A stretch of 64,000 nt of DNA from Mesorhizobium sp. M7A.F.Ca.US.006.01.1.1 (GTDB lineage: Bacteria; Pseudomonadota; Alphaproteobacteria; Rhizobiales; Rhizobiaceae): positions 1 through 64,000 of the forward strand of contig NZ_RZQL01000005.1 of assembly GCF_003997935.1 (NCBI RefSeq), read 5' to 3'. Positions 36,660-46,369 of the stretch are shown here, in pieces (within the stretch, counting starts at the first letter, position 1; each line of letters opens with the position of its first letter). The notes below the pieces were generated by a model. It saw only the letters and a list, made by a program, of their open reading frames with translations, was not told where the DNA came from and searched no databases. The translations under genes were made by a program, and so were the position numbers.

Positions 36660-38387
36660 ATGCGAAGGCAATTTTTAACATCAACGACTGCCCTTGTCCT
36701 GTTGCTCGGGGTTGGCAATGCCTATGCCGGAATGGACGAGGCAAAAGCTTTCCTGGACAAGGAAATCGGTCCGCTTTCGACGCTCGACCGCGCCGGCCAG
36801 GAAGCCGAAATGCAGTGGTTCATCGATGCCGCGAAGCCTTTCGCCGGCATGGATATCAAGGTGGTTTCGGAAACCATCGCCACGCACCAGTATGAATCGC
36901 AGGTGCTGGCCCCGGCCTTTACCGCCATCACCGGCATCAAGATCACGCATGACGTCATCCAGGAAGGCGACGTCGTCGAGAAGATCCAGACCCAGATGCA
37001 GACCGGCCAGAACCTTTATGACGGCTGGGTCAACGATTCCGACCTGATCGGCACCCACTGGCGCTACCAGCAGGTGCGCAACCTGACCGACTGGATGGCG
37101 GGTGAGGGCAAGGACGTCACCAACCCGAACCTCGACTTGAAGGACTTTATCGGCACCTCGTTCACGACGGCTCCGGACAAGAAGCTCTACCAGCTTCCCG
37201 ACCAGCAGTTCGCGAACCTCTACTGGTTCCGTTACGACTGGTTCAATGACGAGAAGAACAAGGCGGACTTCAAGGCCAAGTACGGCTACGACCTCGGCGT
37301 TCCCGTCAACTGGTCGGCCTATGAGGACATCGCCGAATTCTTCACCGGCCGCGAGATCGACGGCAAGAAGGTCTATGGCCACATGGACTACGGCAAGAAG
37401 GACCCGTCGCTCGGCTGGCGGTTCACCGACGCCTGGCTGTCCATGGCCGGCAATGGCGACAAGGGCCTGCCGAACGGCCTGCCGGTTGACGAGTGGGGCA
37501 TCAAGGTCGACGAGAATTCGCGTCCGGTTGGCTCCTGCACGGCGCGCGGCGGCGACACCAATGGCCCGGCCGCCGTCTACTCGATCCAGAAATATCTCGA
37601 CTGGCTGAAGGCCTACGCTCCGGCGGAAGCCCAGGGCATGACCTTCTCTGAGTCCGGCCCGGTTCCGGCTCAGGGCGCGGTCGCGCAGCAGATCTTCTGG
37701 TACACCGCCTTCACCGCCTCGATGGTCGATGCCGGCGCCAAGGCGGTACTGAACGACGATGGTACGCCCAAGTGGCGCATGGCGCCGTCGCCGCATGGCG
37801 TCTACTGGAAGGACGGCATGAAGCTCGGCTATCAGGACGTCGGCTCCTGGACGCTGATGAAGTCGACCCCGACCGACCGCGCCAAGGCCGCCTGGCTCTA
37901 CGCGCAGTTCGTCACCTCGAAGACCGTCGACGTGAAGAAGAGCCATGTCGGCTTGACCTTCATCCGCGAGAGCACGATCCACGACAAGAGCTTCACCGAG
38001 CGGGCTCCGAAGCTCGGCGGCTTGATCGAGTTCTACCGTTCACCGGCCCGCGTCCAGTGGTCGCCTACCGGCACCAACGTGCCTGACTATCCGAAGCTGG
38101 CACAGCTCTGGTGGCAGGCGATCGGCGATGCGTCGTCGGGCGCCAAGACGGCGCAGGAAGCGATGGATTCGCTCTGTGGCGAGCAGGAAAAGGTCATGAG
38201 CCGTATCGAGAAGTCGGGCGTCCAGGGCGATATCGGCCCGAAGATGGCCGAAGAGCATGACCTCGCCTACTGGAACGCCGACGCGGTCAAGAATGGCAAT
38301 CTCGCTCCTCAGCTGAAGATCGAGAATGAGAAGGAAAAGCCGATCACCATCAATTACGACGAACTGGTGAAGAGCTGGCAGAAATAA
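36660..38387 (+). CDS. glpV: Glycerol ABC transporter solute-binding protein GlpV
   Basis: The 575-residue protein is a periplasmic binding protein with a signal peptide (MRRQFLTSTTALVLLLGVGN) cleaved near AYA-GMDEA. It is long for a family 1 binding protein, usual length being 400-450. Blocks include ITGIKITHDVIQEGDVVEKI, LYQLPDQQFANLYWFRYDWF and VYWKDGMKLGYQDVGSW. It would capture glycerol and hand it to GlpP/GlpQ. AGTGGAGG lies before the ATG. A strong hairpin follows the stop, before glpK. The frame is open further upstream over glpU, but that part is not family-like. Confidence 0.93.
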   Translation: MRRQFLTSTTALVLLLGVGNAYAGMDEAKAFLDKEIGPLSTLDRAGQEAEMQWFIDAAKPFAGMDIKVVSETIATHQYESQVLAPAFTAITGIKITHDVIQEGDVVEKIQTQMQTGQNLYDGWVNDSDLIGTHWRYQQVRNLTDWMAGEGKDVTNPNLDLKDFIGTSFTTAPDKKLYQLPDQQFANLYWFRYDWFNDEKNKADFKAKYGYDLGVPVNWSAYEDIAEFFTGREIDGKKVYGHMDYGKKDPSLGWRFTDAWLSMAGNGDKGLPNGLPVDEWGIKVDENSRPVGSCTARGGDTNGPAAVYSIQKYLDWLKAYAPAEAQGMTFSESGPVPAQGAVAQQIFWYTAFTASMVDAGAKAVLNDDGTPKWRMAPSPHGVYWKDGMKLGYQDVGSWTLMKSTPTDRAKAAWLYAQFVTSKTVDVKKSHVGLTFIRESTIHDKSFTERAPKLGGLIEFYRSPARVQWSPTGTNVPDYPKLAQLWWQAIGDASSGAKTAQEAMDSLCGEQEKVMSRIEKSGVQGDIGPKMAEEHDLAYWNADAVKNGNLAPQLKIENEKEKPITINYDELVKSWQK

Positions 38388-38425
38388 GACTGTTCTAAGC
38401 GGGCGTCTGCGCCCGTGTGACATTG

Positions 38426-38452
38426 GGGGAGGCGGCATCTTGCCGTCTCCCC
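38426..38452 (+). terminator. Hairpin between glpV and glpK
   Basis: GGGGAGGCGGCA and TGCCGTCTCCCC pair over 12 bases with one G-T wobble and a three-base TCT loop, then TGTTTGTG. The T-run is weak, so it may be a partial terminator or an mRNA end stabiliser. It would give more binding protein than kinase. Confidence 0.6.
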
Positions 38453-38484
38453 TGTTTGTGTAAAAGACTAAGCGGGGAGGCATA

Positions 38485-39978
38485 ATGACCGGATACATCC
38501 TTGCCATCGACCAGGGCACGACTTCGACCCGGGCGATCCTGTTCGACGGCGAGATGAAGGTCGCCGGCAGCGGGCAAAAGGAATTCGCCCAGCACTATCC
38601 GGCCTCCGGCTGGGTCGAGCACGATCCCGAGGATATCTGGGAGAGCGTCGTATCGACCGTGAAGGTGGCGCTGAAGAAGGCCGGCCGGAGTGCATCCGAA
38701 GTGGCCGCGCTCGGCATCACCAACCAGCGCGAAACCGTCGTCATCTGGGACAGGACGACCGGCAAGCCGATCCACAATGCCATTGTCTGGCAGGACCGGC
38801 GCACCGCGCCGCTGTGCCAGAAACTCAAGAAGCAGGATCTGGAAAAGACATTCACCAAGAAGACCGGCCTGCTACTCGATCCCTATTTCTCCGGCACCAA
38901 GATCGCCTGGATGTTGGACAAGGTGAAAGGTGCGAGAAAACGCGCCGAGAAAGGCGAACTGCTCGCCGGCACCATCGACAGCTTTCTGATCTGGCGGCTG
39001 ACCGGCGGCAAGATCCACGCCACGGACGCCACCAACGCCTCGCGCACGCTGGTCTACAACATCGCAGAGAATGCCTGGGACGACGAGCTACTGTCGATCC
39101 TCAACATCCCGGCAAAAATGCTTCCCGAGGTAAAAGACTGTGCCGATGACTATGGAATCACGGAGAAAAATCTCTTTGGCGCCGAGATAAGGATCCTCGG
39201 GGTTGCCGGCGACCAGCATGCCGCGACCATCGGCCAGGCCTGTTTCGAGCCAGGCATGATGAAGTCGACCTACGGCACCGGCTGCTTTGCGCTGCTCAAC
39301 ACCGGCAGCGACCTGGTGCGTTCGAAGAACCGGCTCTTGACCACCATCGCCTACCGGCTGAATGGCAAGACGACTTATGCACTGGAAGGCTCGATCTTCA
39401 TTGCCGGTGCTGCGGTGCAATGGTTGCGCGACGGCATCAAGGTGATCGGCAAAGCCGAGCAGAGCGGCAAGCTGGCTGATGAAGCCGATCCGACCCAAAA
39501 CGTCTACCTGGTGCCGGCCTTTGTCGGGCTCGGCGCACCGCATTGGGACGCAGAGGCACGCGGTGCCATTTTCGGGCTGACGCGCAATTCCGGCCCGGCT
39601 GAGTTTGCCCGCGCCGCGCTCGAATCCGTCGCCTACCAGACACGCGACCTGCTCGACGCCATGCGCAAGGATTGGAAAGGCGCTTCGGCCAAGACCGTGC
39701 TGCGGGTTGACGGCGGCATGGTGGCGTCGGACTGGACCATGCAGCGGCTGGCCGACATTCTCGATGCCCCGGTCGACCGCCCGACTATTCTCGAGACGAC
39801 CGCGCTGGGTGCCGCATGGCTGGCCGGCTCGAAGGCGGGCGTGTGGCCGGAAGCCAGGAAGTTCGCGAAAAGCTGGGCACTTGAACGGCGCTTCAAGCCG
39901 GACATGGATGGCTCCGTGCGCGTAGCCAAGCTTGCTGGTTGGCGCGATGCTGTGCGCAGGACGCTGAGCGTGTCATAA
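38485..39978 (+). CDS. glpK: Glycerol kinase
   Basis: GlpK phosphorylates glycerol, trapping it in the cell. The 497-residue FGGY kinase has [15 protein letters not shown] at the start, [25 protein letters not shown]-type [21 protein letters not shown] for ATP binding, and [18 protein letters not shown] near the end. Length is normal. It ends the glp unit in which GlpR, GlpD and the GlpSTPQUV importer precede it, so glycerol can be taken up, phosphorylated and oxidised by genes from one locus. GGGGAGG precedes the ATG. Confidence 0.97.
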   Translation: MTGYILAIDQGTTSTRAILFDGEMKVAGSGQKEFAQHYPASGWVEHDPEDIWESVVSTVKVALKKAGRSASEVAALGITNQRETVVIWDRTTGKPIHNAIVWQDRRTAPLCQKLKKQDLEKTFTKKTGLLLDPYFSGTKIAWMLDKVKGARKRAEKGELLAGTIDSFLIWRLTGGKIHATDATNASRTLVYNIAENAWDDELLSILNIPAKMLPEVKDCADDYGITEKNLFGAEIRILGVAGDQHAATIGQACFEPGMMKSTYGTGCFALLNTGSDLVRSKNRLLTTIAYRLNGKTTYALEGSIFIAGAAVQWLRDGIKVIGKAEQSGKLADEADPTQNVYLVPAFVGLGAPHWDAEARGAIFGLTRNSGPAEFARAALESVAYQTRDLLDAMRKDWKGASAKTVLRVDGGMVASDWTMQRLADILDAPVDRPTILETTALGAAWLAGSKAGVWPEARKFAKSWALERRFKPDMDGSVRVAKLAGWRDAVRRTLSVS

Positions 39979-40003
39979 CCGATTGTCTAATGGGGCGTGA
40001 GCA

Positions 40004-40168
40004 ATGCAGCCAGACTGGTATCCTGCTTGGAGCGACGAGGCTATCGAACAGCTGAAGGCCAAGAATGACCGCTTGGAGAAAGAGTTGCAACTCGGCCACT
40101 GGTCTCGCTACGATTATGACATCGAGACCAGAAGGCTTTTGTTTCCAACAGCGGAGAAATCAAAGTGA
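40004..40168 (+). CDS. Small hypothetical ORF 1 (54 aa) of a coupled trio
   Basis: This ORF starts MQPDWYPAWSDEAIEQLKAK and continues as a charged helix of heptad character (NDRLEKELQLG), suggesting a coiled coil. Its TGA overlaps a GTG start (GTGA) of the next ORF. It is the first of three tiny ORFs in an overlapping row. I know no function. It has lower GC than its neighbours, which hints at foreign or decaying origin, but it may also be a real small protein. Confidence 0.4.
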   Translation: MQPDWYPAWSDEAIEQLKAKNDRLEKELQLGHWSRYDYDIETRRLLFPTAEKSK

Positions 40169-40260
40169 CCGCAGAGGTCCAGATTGCCGGGTCCACGAGC
40201 GCTAAGTCGCAGAGTTGGCTCTGGCCTGGGCAAATTCAAATTGGCCCGAAGACGTTATGA
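40165..40260 (+). CDS. Small hypothetical ORF 2 (31 aa) of a coupled trio
   Basis: The GTG at 40165 overlaps the previous stop by four bases and the 31-codon ORF ends in an ATGA overlap with the next. The peptide begins MTAEVQIAGSTSAK and ends IGPKTL. The double overlap is the chief evidence. Without conservation data it remains weak. Confidence 0.3.
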   Translation: MTAEVQIAGSTSAKSQSWLWPGQIQIGPKTL

Positions 40261-40475
40261 TCGACGCAAAGCGGATTCGATCCTTCGGCGAGACAAATAG
40301 CATCGACGAACTGGCCCAGTCTTACGTGACGGATGTCGATGACGACCTGGAAGTGCTTGGTTGGGAACTGAGCGCCGCGGCGGTTCGAATTTGCGACGCC
40401 CTTGGAGCATATCGCTCACCTTCGGAAGGCGATGCACGTTTTTACATCATCAAGACCACCAGTTGGGCTGGCTGA
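40257..40475 (+). CDS. Small hypothetical ORF 3 (72 aa) of a coupled trio
   Basis: The 72-residue product starts MIDAKRIRSFGETNSIDELA, is acidic (SYVTDVDDDLEVLG) and ends YIIKTTSWAG. Its ATG overlaps the TGA of the 31-codon ORF, so translational coupling is plausible. It has no signal peptide or membrane helix. I know no family. It lies 278 bases downstream of glpK and converges with the BA14K gene. Confidence 0.45.
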   Translation: MIDAKRIRSFGETNSIDELAQSYVTDVDDDLEVLGWELSAAAVRICDALGAYRSPSEGDARFYIIKTTSWAG

Positions 40476-40547
40476 TGCTGGCTCCCATAGACCCGCGACA
40501 AGTTTTGGCACGGGTCTACTCGTCAGCTATTGGCACTCACTCGCAAA

Positions 40548-41033
40548 TCAATAGGGCGAACGGCACTCCTTGCGAGGGCCGTAATTCGGCTGGAACGTGT
40601 TGTCCGAAGCACGGTAGCTGCGATAGTGGTCGTAGCACCACTGGACGTGGGCGTTGCCTGCATAGACGCGGTTGTTTTCGTTGTTGATGATGGCGCCGGT
40701 AATCAGGGCGCCGGTAGCGAAGGCCGCAAGCGGGAACCAGTAATCGCCATGGCGGCGATAGCCGGGGCGATATTCGCGATAGCCCCGATGGCCGTTCCAA
40801 TACGCGCCGCGATTGCGGGAAAAATTACGGTCACGCGAAAAACTGCGGTCACGCGAAAAATTGCGATTGTAGCGGTCCTTGCGCCACTCCCGATACTGGA
40901 CCGTCTGCACATCCGGCACCGCGACCTGGGATTGCGGCACATAATTCGGTTGGGCGTTCACCGACACGGCCTCCGCCGCAACGAATGTGACGGTGAGAGT
41001 GGCCGCCAGCAAGCTCGTTGTGATTCTGTTCAT
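40548..41033 (-). CDS. BA14K-family lectin-like secreted protein
   Basis: The 161-residue product has a signal peptide ([20 protein letters not shown]) and a middle part with repeated [14 protein letters not shown]-like units rich in Arg, Asn and Tyr. After a hydrophobic stretch ([17 protein letters not shown]) the end carries the BA14K motif [19 protein letters not shown] and [12 protein letters not shown]14K was first described in Brucella as an immunogenic, lectin-like surface protein. The ATG at 41033 places the signal at the N-terminus; the frame extends upstream. Confidence 0.87.
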   Translation of the reverse strand: MNRITTSLLAATLTVTFVAAEAVSVNAQPNYVPQSQVAVPDVQTVQYREWRKDRYNRNFSRDRSFSRDRNFSRNRGAYWNGHRGYREYRPGYRRHGDYWFPLAAFATGALITGAIINNENNRVYAGNAHVQWCYDHYRSYRASDNTFQPNYGPRKECRSPY

Positions 41034-41290
41034 TGGTCTTCTCCTCGATGGTTTGGCGGACGTCCCCGTGTCGGGAAAACGAGCGGCGCATACAATTGTT
41101 CCCCAGACCGGATGCCGCAGGCAGCCAGAAATGGCAGTGTTCCTTGGCTGTTCTCCGATCGGCGATGCGTCGGACAAGTGTCGCAATGGGGCGAAGCCAC
41201 CCCTGTTTGCGAGCCCTCTTTTTCCGGTTGACCGGTCGAGGCACTCTCCCTATGTTCCGCGCAATTTCGAGGGCCGCCTTTCGCCCGCGG

Positions 41291-41366
41291 GAGCGCGTAG
41301 CTCAGCCGGTAGAGCAACTGACTTTTAATCAGTAGGTCTCGGGTTCGAACCCCGACGCGCTCACCA
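41291..41366 (+). tRNA. tRNA-Lys (anticodon TTT)
   Basis: The 76-base sequence folds as a cloverleaf: acceptor GAGCGCG with CGCGCTC, D arm AGCTCAGCCGGTAGAGC, anticodon arm ACTGA-CTTTTAA-TCAGT with anticodon TTT, and T arm CGGGTTCGAACCCCG. The discriminator A is followed by an encoded CCA. It reads lysine codons AAA and AAG. Confidence 0.97.
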
Positions 41367-41405
41367 AAATCGTTCTAGATCCACTATAGCTGCGGGGAGA
41401 AGCCG

Positions 41406-41876
41406 TCAGCGCTTCCAGAAATCACGGTGCGGTGCGAGCATCTCGTCGGCGATTTCTGGGAAGGGGCCAAAGACCTCGATCTTTTTCTGGCCGGAGTCGA
41501 GGACGGTGCGCGAAGAGAGGCTCAGCGTCGGATTCTCCGCGTGATCCCTGGTGAGCGCCAGGAGCTCGGTCTCCTCGACCCCGTAAACCAGCCGCCCGAT
41601 ATTGGCCCAATACATCGTACCGGCGCACATGGCGCACGGCTCGAAGGTTGAGACCAGCGTGCATTGCCACAGGAACTCCGGCTCGTAGGCAGCCGCCGCG
41701 CGCCGGGCGAGCTCCGTCTCGGCATGGCGCACCGTGTCGAGATTGCCCTGCCGCATCAGCACGCGGTCGTCCGGTCCGACCAGAACGCAACCGAACGGAT
41801 GATGCCCATGCGCCGCCGCCTCGCGCGCGACCGCGTCGGCGGATCGAAGGTGGGCGAGCATTTGATCGCGTGTCAT
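41406..41876 (-). CDS. Nucleoside deaminase (CMP/dCMP-type zinc enzyme)
   Basis: The 156-residue protein has the zinc deaminase motifs HAETE (catalytic Glu and first zinc His) and PCAMC (two zinc Cys), with FGCVLV upstream. The region LYEPEFLWQCTLVSTFEPCAMC and YWANIGRLVYGV point to the guanine/adenosine deaminase branch (GuaD/TadA-like), although the exact substrate is unclear. The tRNA-specific TadA is not certain here, since typical TadA parts are not evident. It ends 40 bases after the tRNA-Lys gene and is a single gene. Confidence 0.88.
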   Translation of the reverse strand: MTRDQMLAHLRSADAVAREAAAHGHHPFGCVLVGPDDRVLMRQGNLDTVRHAETELARRAAAAYEPEFLWQCTLVSTFEPCAMCAGTMYWANIGRLVYGVEETELLALTRDHAENPTLSLSSRTVLDSGQKKIEVFGPFPEIADEMLAPHRDFWKR

Positions 41877-42131
41877 GGCGAACTCCTATCATGCCGACAT
41901 CCACCCGATGAGCGGCGCTGAGGCGAGATTGCTGCCAAGGGACGCGAGTGGCAATTGCCAACCTTCACTTGAGGCCTTTGCGTCGGGATCTCAGATCTTT
42001 GCCCACAATCGCCGACCGGTCTTTGTGTCGAACAGATGAGCGCAGGCGCGGCAAAAAGCGGAAAGCCGGATGAAAAGGCCAGCCTCACCGAGCTTCTCGA
42101 AGCAGTTCGGCGGCGCGAAATGCGAACAGCG

Positions 42132-43292
42132 TCAGACGGAAGGCTCCCCGAACACCAGCGAAACATTGCCTCCGGCATGGCGCTCGAGGCGGCCGGCGAG
42201 GTCGAGTTCCAGCAGCACCATGAAGACCTGGGCCGGATGCAGGCCGGTGTGGCGGATGATCTCGTCGACCGACACTGGCGTCGGGCCGAGTGCCTCCATG
42301 ACGCGGGCGCGGTCGTTTTCGCCGGGCGGTGGCGTGGCCAAGAAGTCGGGCGGCTCTTCGAACGGCGGCACGTCGGGCGCTCGCATGCCGGTCAGCGGGG
42401 CGATTGCCCTGGAAATATCCGATGCCTCGGTGACCAGGGTGGCGCCATCTTTGAGCAGGCCGTTGGTACCGGCGGCGCGTGGATCGAGCGGCGAGCCCGG
42501 TACGGCGAAGACCAGTCGGCCCATTTCGCCGGCAAGCCTGGCGCTGATCAGGGAGCCCGAGCGTTGCGCTGCCTCGACCACCACCAGCCCAAGGACCGCA
42601 CCCGCGACAAGGCGGTTGCGGCGCGGGAAATCCTGGGCGCGCGGCTGCCAGCCGAACGGCATTTCCGAGATAATGGCGCCGCGCTCGGCGATTTCCTCGC
42701 ACAGGCCGGCATTTTCAGGCGGGTAGGGCAGGTCGAGGCCGCCCGCCAGCACCCCGATCGTGCCGGTCGCAAGACTGCCCTGATGCGCCGCGGTGTCGAT
42801 GCCGCGCGCCAGGCCGGAGACGATTGCGTAGCCGTCGCGGCCGAGGTGGGCTGCAAGCATGCGCGCCATCTTGATGCCGGCCAGCGACGCGTTGCGTGCC
42901 CCGACGATGGCGACACCCGGCAGCCGAAAGACGGCGGCATTGCCCTTGACCGCCAGCAGCGGCGGCGGATGGTCCATGTTGCGCAATAGGGATGGGTAGT
43001 CTGCTTCACCGATCCCGACAAAGCGGGCGCCGGCCTTTCCGGCTAGTTCCAGTTCGGCCTCGGCTTCGGCAACGGAAGGGATGCGAGCGATCCTGATGGC
43101 GCCGCCCGAAATCATCAGTTCCGGCAATACCTCCAGCGCCGCCTCGGCCGAACCGAAACGGTTGATGAGGTCGCGAAAGGATGCGGGGCCGACATTCTGG
43201 GTGCGGATCAGCCGCAGCCAGCTCAGCCGCTGCCGGTCGCTGAGACGCGGCCCGGCGGTCGGCCCACTCACCACGGCGGCAGGCTCGCTCAA
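42132..43292 (-). CDS. dprA: DNA-processing protein DprA
   Basis: DprA protects incoming single-stranded DNA and loads RecA in transformation. The 386-residue protein has an N-terminal helical region ([20 protein letters not shown]), a Rossmann core with [36 protein letters not shown] and [11 protein letters not shown], and a C-terminal winged helix near [17 protein letters not shown]. It starts with TTG, overlapping the plsY stop as TTGA. dprA is present in many bacteria not known as competent. Length is normal. Confidence 0.95.
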   Translation of the reverse strand: MSEPAAVVSGPTAGPRLSDRQRLSWLRLIRTQNVGPASFRDLINRFGSAEAALEVLPELMISGGAIRIARIPSVAEAEAELELAGKAGARFVGIGEADYPSLLRNMDHPPPLLAVKGNAAVFRLPGVAIVGARNASLAGIKMARMLAAHLGRDGYAIVSGLARGIDTAAHQGSLATGTIGVLAGGLDLPYPPENAGLCEEIAERGAIISEMPFGWQPRAQDFPRRNRLVAGAVLGLVVVEAAQRSGSLISARLAGEMGRLVFAVPGSPLDPRAAGTNGLLKDGATLVTEASDISRAIAPLTGMRAPDVPPFEEPPDFLATPPPGENDRARVMEALGPTPVSVDEIIRHTGLHPAQVFMVLLELDLAGRLERHAGGNVSLVFGEPSV

Positions 43293-43876
43293 CCCTTGGC
43301 TCCGATCTTGCCTTCGGTGCCGGCAAGCAGGCGCGAAATGTTTTCCCGGTGCTTGATGAAAACGATGATGCTCATCACCACGAACAAGGCCGCATTCTGC
43401 GGCGTGCCCAGGACATAGAGGGCGATCGGCACGATGACCGCCGCTGTAAGCGCTGCCAGCGAGGAATAACGGAACAGGAAAGCCATCACCAGCCAGACGA
43501 CGGCGAAGATCAGGGCCACCTGCCAGGCAAGGCCGATCAGCACACCGAGATAGGTGGCGACGCCCTTGCCGCCCTCGAAACCGAGCCAGACCGGGAAGAG
43601 ATGACCGAGAAAGGCACCGAGACCGGCCCAGATCGCCAGGTTAGGCGCGAAATGGCCTGCTATCAGCACGGCGGCCGTGCCCTTCAGCGCATCGAGCAGC
43701 AGCGTCGCGGCGGCAAGGCCCTTGTTGCCGGTGCGCAGAACATTGGTGGCGCCGATATTGCCGGAGCCGATCTTGCGCACATCGCCAAGGCCGGCGGCGC
43801 GGGTGAGCAGGAGCCCGAAAGGAATCGAGCCCAGGAGATAGCCAAACACGAGCGCTGGGATGAGGCTGTAAGTCAT
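43289..43876 (-). CDS. plsY: Glycerol-3-phosphate acyltransferase PlsY
   Basis: PlsY transfers acyl from acyl-phosphate to glycerol 3-phosphate, the first step of phospholipid synthesis. The 195-residue membrane protein shows [31 protein letters not shown] (active site with GSGNIG) and [21 protein letters not shown] (phosphate-binding), as in PlsY. It has about five membrane segments. It is translationally coupled to dprA, a pairing often seen in alphaproteobacteria, and follows pyrB and the dihydroorotase homologue on the same strand. Confidence 0.96.
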   Translation of the reverse strand: MTYSLIPALVFGYLLGSIPFGLLLTRAAGLGDVRKIGSGNIGATNVLRTGNKGLAAATLLLDALKGTAAVLIAGHFAPNLAIWAGLGAFLGHLFPVWLGFEGGKGVATYLGVLIGLAWQVALIFAVVWLVMAFLFRYSSLAALTAAVIVPIALYVLGTPQNAALFVVMSIIVFIKHRENISRLLAGTEGKIGAKG

Positions 43877-43933
43877 TGTTTCCCCGCATTCCCCCCTGGC
43901 TGACCGGGTCAGGCGCGATGCGCGGTGGCCGGC

Positions 43934-45220
43934 TCAGACGGAGAACACTGTGCGGCCCGCAACCAGCGTTTGCAAGACCTTGCCTTGCAGCCGCGCACCT
44001 TCGAAACAGGTGTTTTTCGAACGCGAACGAATGCCGCTCTCACTGACGATCCAGGGTTCGTCGAGATCGACAAGCGCAAGATCGGCGACAGCACCCGGCT
44101 TCAGCGTGCCGCCGGGCAGTCCGAACAATCTTGCCGGAGCGGTGGACAAGGTCTCGATCAGCCTCAGCAACGGCACATCGCCATTGTGGTAGAGCCGCAA
44201 TGCGGCGCCCAGCAGCGTCTCCAACCCGATGGCGCCAGCCGCCGCATCGGCGAAGGGCAGGCGCTTGGTGTCGACGTCCTGCGGATCGTGCGAGGAGACG
44301 ATGATGTCGATCGTGCCGTCCCTGACCGCCTCGATCATCGCCAGCCGGTCTTCCTCGGCACGCAATGGCGGTGTCAGACGGAAGAAGGTGCGGTATTCGC
44401 CGACGTCATTTTCATTGAGCGACAGATTGTGGATCGCAACGCCTGATGTGACGGCCGCGCCATCGGCTTTCGCACGCGTCACGGCGTTTGCCGCCATCGC
44501 CGTCGAGATCTTTGCTGCGTGGTACGAACCGCGCGTCAGCCGCGCCAAAGCCAGATCGCGTTCCAGCGGGATGGATTCGGCTTCGCGCGGAATGCCGGAA
44601 AGGCCGAGCCAGCTGGCGTAAAGGCCTTCATTCATCACGCCGGACGAACCGAGGTCCGCATCCTGCGTCTCATGCACGATGGTGGCGCCGAAGTCGCGCG
44701 CATAGGTCAGCGCGCGGCGCATCACAAGCGCGCTCGATATGGTGTGGCGGCCATCGGTGAAGGCGACGGCGCCGGCTTCGCGCAGCAGGCCGAACTCGGT
44801 CATCTCGCGCCCGTCGAGGCCCTTGGTGATCGCCGCAGCCGGAAAGACGTTGACGCTTGCCGTGTCCTTGGCGGTGCGCAGCACGAACTCGACCAGCGCG
44901 ACATTGTCGATCACCGGGTCGGTGTCGGGCATCATGACGATGGAGGTGACACCGCCGGCCGCCGCCGCGACACTTGCCGACGCGATGGTTTCGCGATGCT
45001 CGCCGCCCGGCTCGCCGATGAAGACGCGGCCGTCGATCAGGCCTGGAATGATCGCCTTGCCGGCGCAGTCGATGACGGTTGCGCCCTCGGGCGCGCCCTG
45101 GTTAAGCGCCGCCTTGCCGGCGGCAACGATCTTGCGGCCATCGACGATGACGGCGCCGACTTCGTCGATGCCGCGCGACGGGTCGACGATGCGGGCGCGC
45201 TCAAAGACCGCTATGCTCAT
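43934..45220 (-). CDS. Dihydroorotase-like protein, probably non-catalytic (PyrC', PyrX)
   Basis: The 428-residue protein has the dihydroorotase fold, with [20 protein letters not shown] where active enzymes have an HxH zinc motif (DxHxHLREPG). Both histidines are replaced (GRVF), while later ligands remain: His in IVHETQD, His in [12 protein letters not shown] and Asp in SSHDPQD. It is probably the inactive partner of aspartate carbamoyltransferase, as known in Pseudomonas. Its ATG overlaps the pyrB stop (ATGA), supporting complex formation. The true dihydroorotase would be elsewhere. Confidence 0.86.
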   Translation of the reverse strand: MSIAVFERARIVDPSRGIDEVGAVIVDGRKIVAAGKAALNQGAPEGATVIDCAGKAIIPGLIDGRVFIGEPGGEHRETIASASVAAAAGGVTSIVMMPDTDPVIDNVALVEFVLRTAKDTASVNVFPAAAITKGLDGREMTEFGLLREAGAVAFTDGRHTISSALVMRRALTYARDFGATIVHETQDADLGSSGVMNEGLYASWLGLSGIPREAESIPLERDLALARLTRGSYHAAKISTAMAANAVTRAKADGAAVTSGVAIHNLSLNENDVGEYRTFFRLTPPLRAEEDRLAMIEAVRDGTIDIIVSSHDPQDVDTKRLPFADAAAGAIGLETLLGAALRLYHNGDVPLLRLIETLSTAPARLFGLPGGTLKPGAVADLALVDLDEPWIVSESGIRSRSKNTCFEGARLQGKVLQTLVAGRTVFSV

Positions 45221-46176
45221 GCGCCGCGGCCCTCTTGATTACGGCGCGGGTCAAGCAGCGCTTCCATGACCGCCATACGCACGGCAACGCCCATCTCGAC
45301 CTGTTCCTGGATGACGCTTTGCGGGCCATCGGCGATTTCCGAGGCGATCTCGACGCCGCGGTTCATCGGCCCGGGATGCATCACCAGCGCGTCGTCCTTG
45401 GCCGCCTTCAGTTTCTCCGCATCGAGGCCGAAATAGCGGAAATATTCGCGCACCGAAGGCACGAAGGCGCCTTCCATGCGCTCGCGCTGCAGGCGCAGCA
45501 TCATCACCACATCGGCGCCCTTGAGGCCCTCGGCCATCGAACGGGTGACGATGACGCCCATCTTCTCGATGCCGGTGGGCAGCAGCGTCGACGGTGCGAC
45601 GACGCGCACCTGCGCGCCGAGCGCGTTGAGCAGCATGATGTTGGAACGCGCCACGCGCGAATGCAGGATGTCGCCACAGATGGCGACGATGAGCTTCGAC
45701 AGCGGACCTTTGGCGCGACGGATGGTCAGCGCGTCGAGCAGCGCCTGTGTCGGGTGCTCATGCGCACCGTCGCCGGCGTTGACTACCGAGCAGCCGACCT
45801 TCTGCGCCAGAAGGGCGGCCGCACCGGCCGATTGGTGGCGGATGATCAATATGTCGGGCCGCATCGCATTCAGCGTCATCGCCGTGTCGATGAGCGTTTC
45901 GCCCTTCTTCACCGAAGAGCTTGCCACCGACATGTTCATGACATCGGCGCCGAGTCGCTTTCCGGCCAGTTCGAACGACGACTGTGTGCGCGTCGAGGCT
46001 TCATAGAAGAGGTTGATCTGTGTGCGGCCGCGCAACGTCGAGGTTTTCTTCTCGGACTGCCGCGAGATCGCGACCGCCCGGTCCGCCCTGTCGAGCAACA
46101 GCTCGATGTCGGCGGGGGAAAGGTCGCGGATGCCCAGAAGATGGCGATGAGGATAGGGGGACGAAGCGTCGGTCAT
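45217..46176 (-). CDS. pyrB: Aspartate carbamoyltransferase catalytic subunit
   Basis: PyrB condenses carbamoyl phosphate and aspartate in pyrimidine synthesis. The 319-residue protein has the carbamoyl phosphate motif [23 protein letters not shown] being the binding site, then [14 protein letters not shown] and [13 protein letters not shown]. It is of the type that works with a dihydroorotase-like partner and lacks a pyrI gene. Its stop overlaps the partner gene start. A divergent gap of about 190 bases separates it from the AidB-like gene. Confidence 0.97.
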   Translation of the reverse strand: MTDASSPYPHRHLLGIRDLSPADIELLLDRADRAVAISRQSEKKTSTLRGRTQINLFYEASTRTQSSFELAGKRLGADVMNMSVASSSVKKGETLIDTAMTLNAMRPDILIIRHQSAGAAALLAQKVGCSVVNAGDGAHEHPTQALLDALTIRRAKGPLSKLIVAICGDILHSRVARSNIMLLNALGAQVRVVAPSTLLPTGIEKMGVIVTRSMAEGLKGADVVMMLRLQRERMEGAFVPSVREYFRYFGLDAEKLKAAKDDALVMHPGPMNRGVEIASEIADGPQSVIQEQVEMGVAVRMAVMEALLDPRRNQEGRGA

Positions 46177-46369
46177 CTCAAGGCGCTGCTATAGGGTGGA
46201 GACTTTGCGGCTGCAAGCGTCAGCTTTGCATTGGAGCCGTTCTCCTCAATTTTTTCGTGTAGATGGCCGATTGTGTCGGCCGGTATTTTCATCGCGCGCG
46301 CTGCATGGCTTGGCTATATCTAGCCGACAGCCTCGGATTCGTGGCTTTCTGACGATAGAAGGATTGGGC

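Noticed and set aside
40165-40260. The trio of small ORFs as one frameshifted gene
   Set aside because: The overlaps are clean GTGA and ATGA junctions, which are more typical of coupled genes than of random frameshifts; it cannot be fully excluded.
41291-41366. tRNA-Lys as an integration site for a mobile element
   Set aside because: No integrase gene, no repeated tRNA end and no foreign gene block is visible near it.
42036-42989. A 317-codon open frame opposite dprA
   Set aside because: It is a shadow of dprA with no domain or ribosome-binding support.
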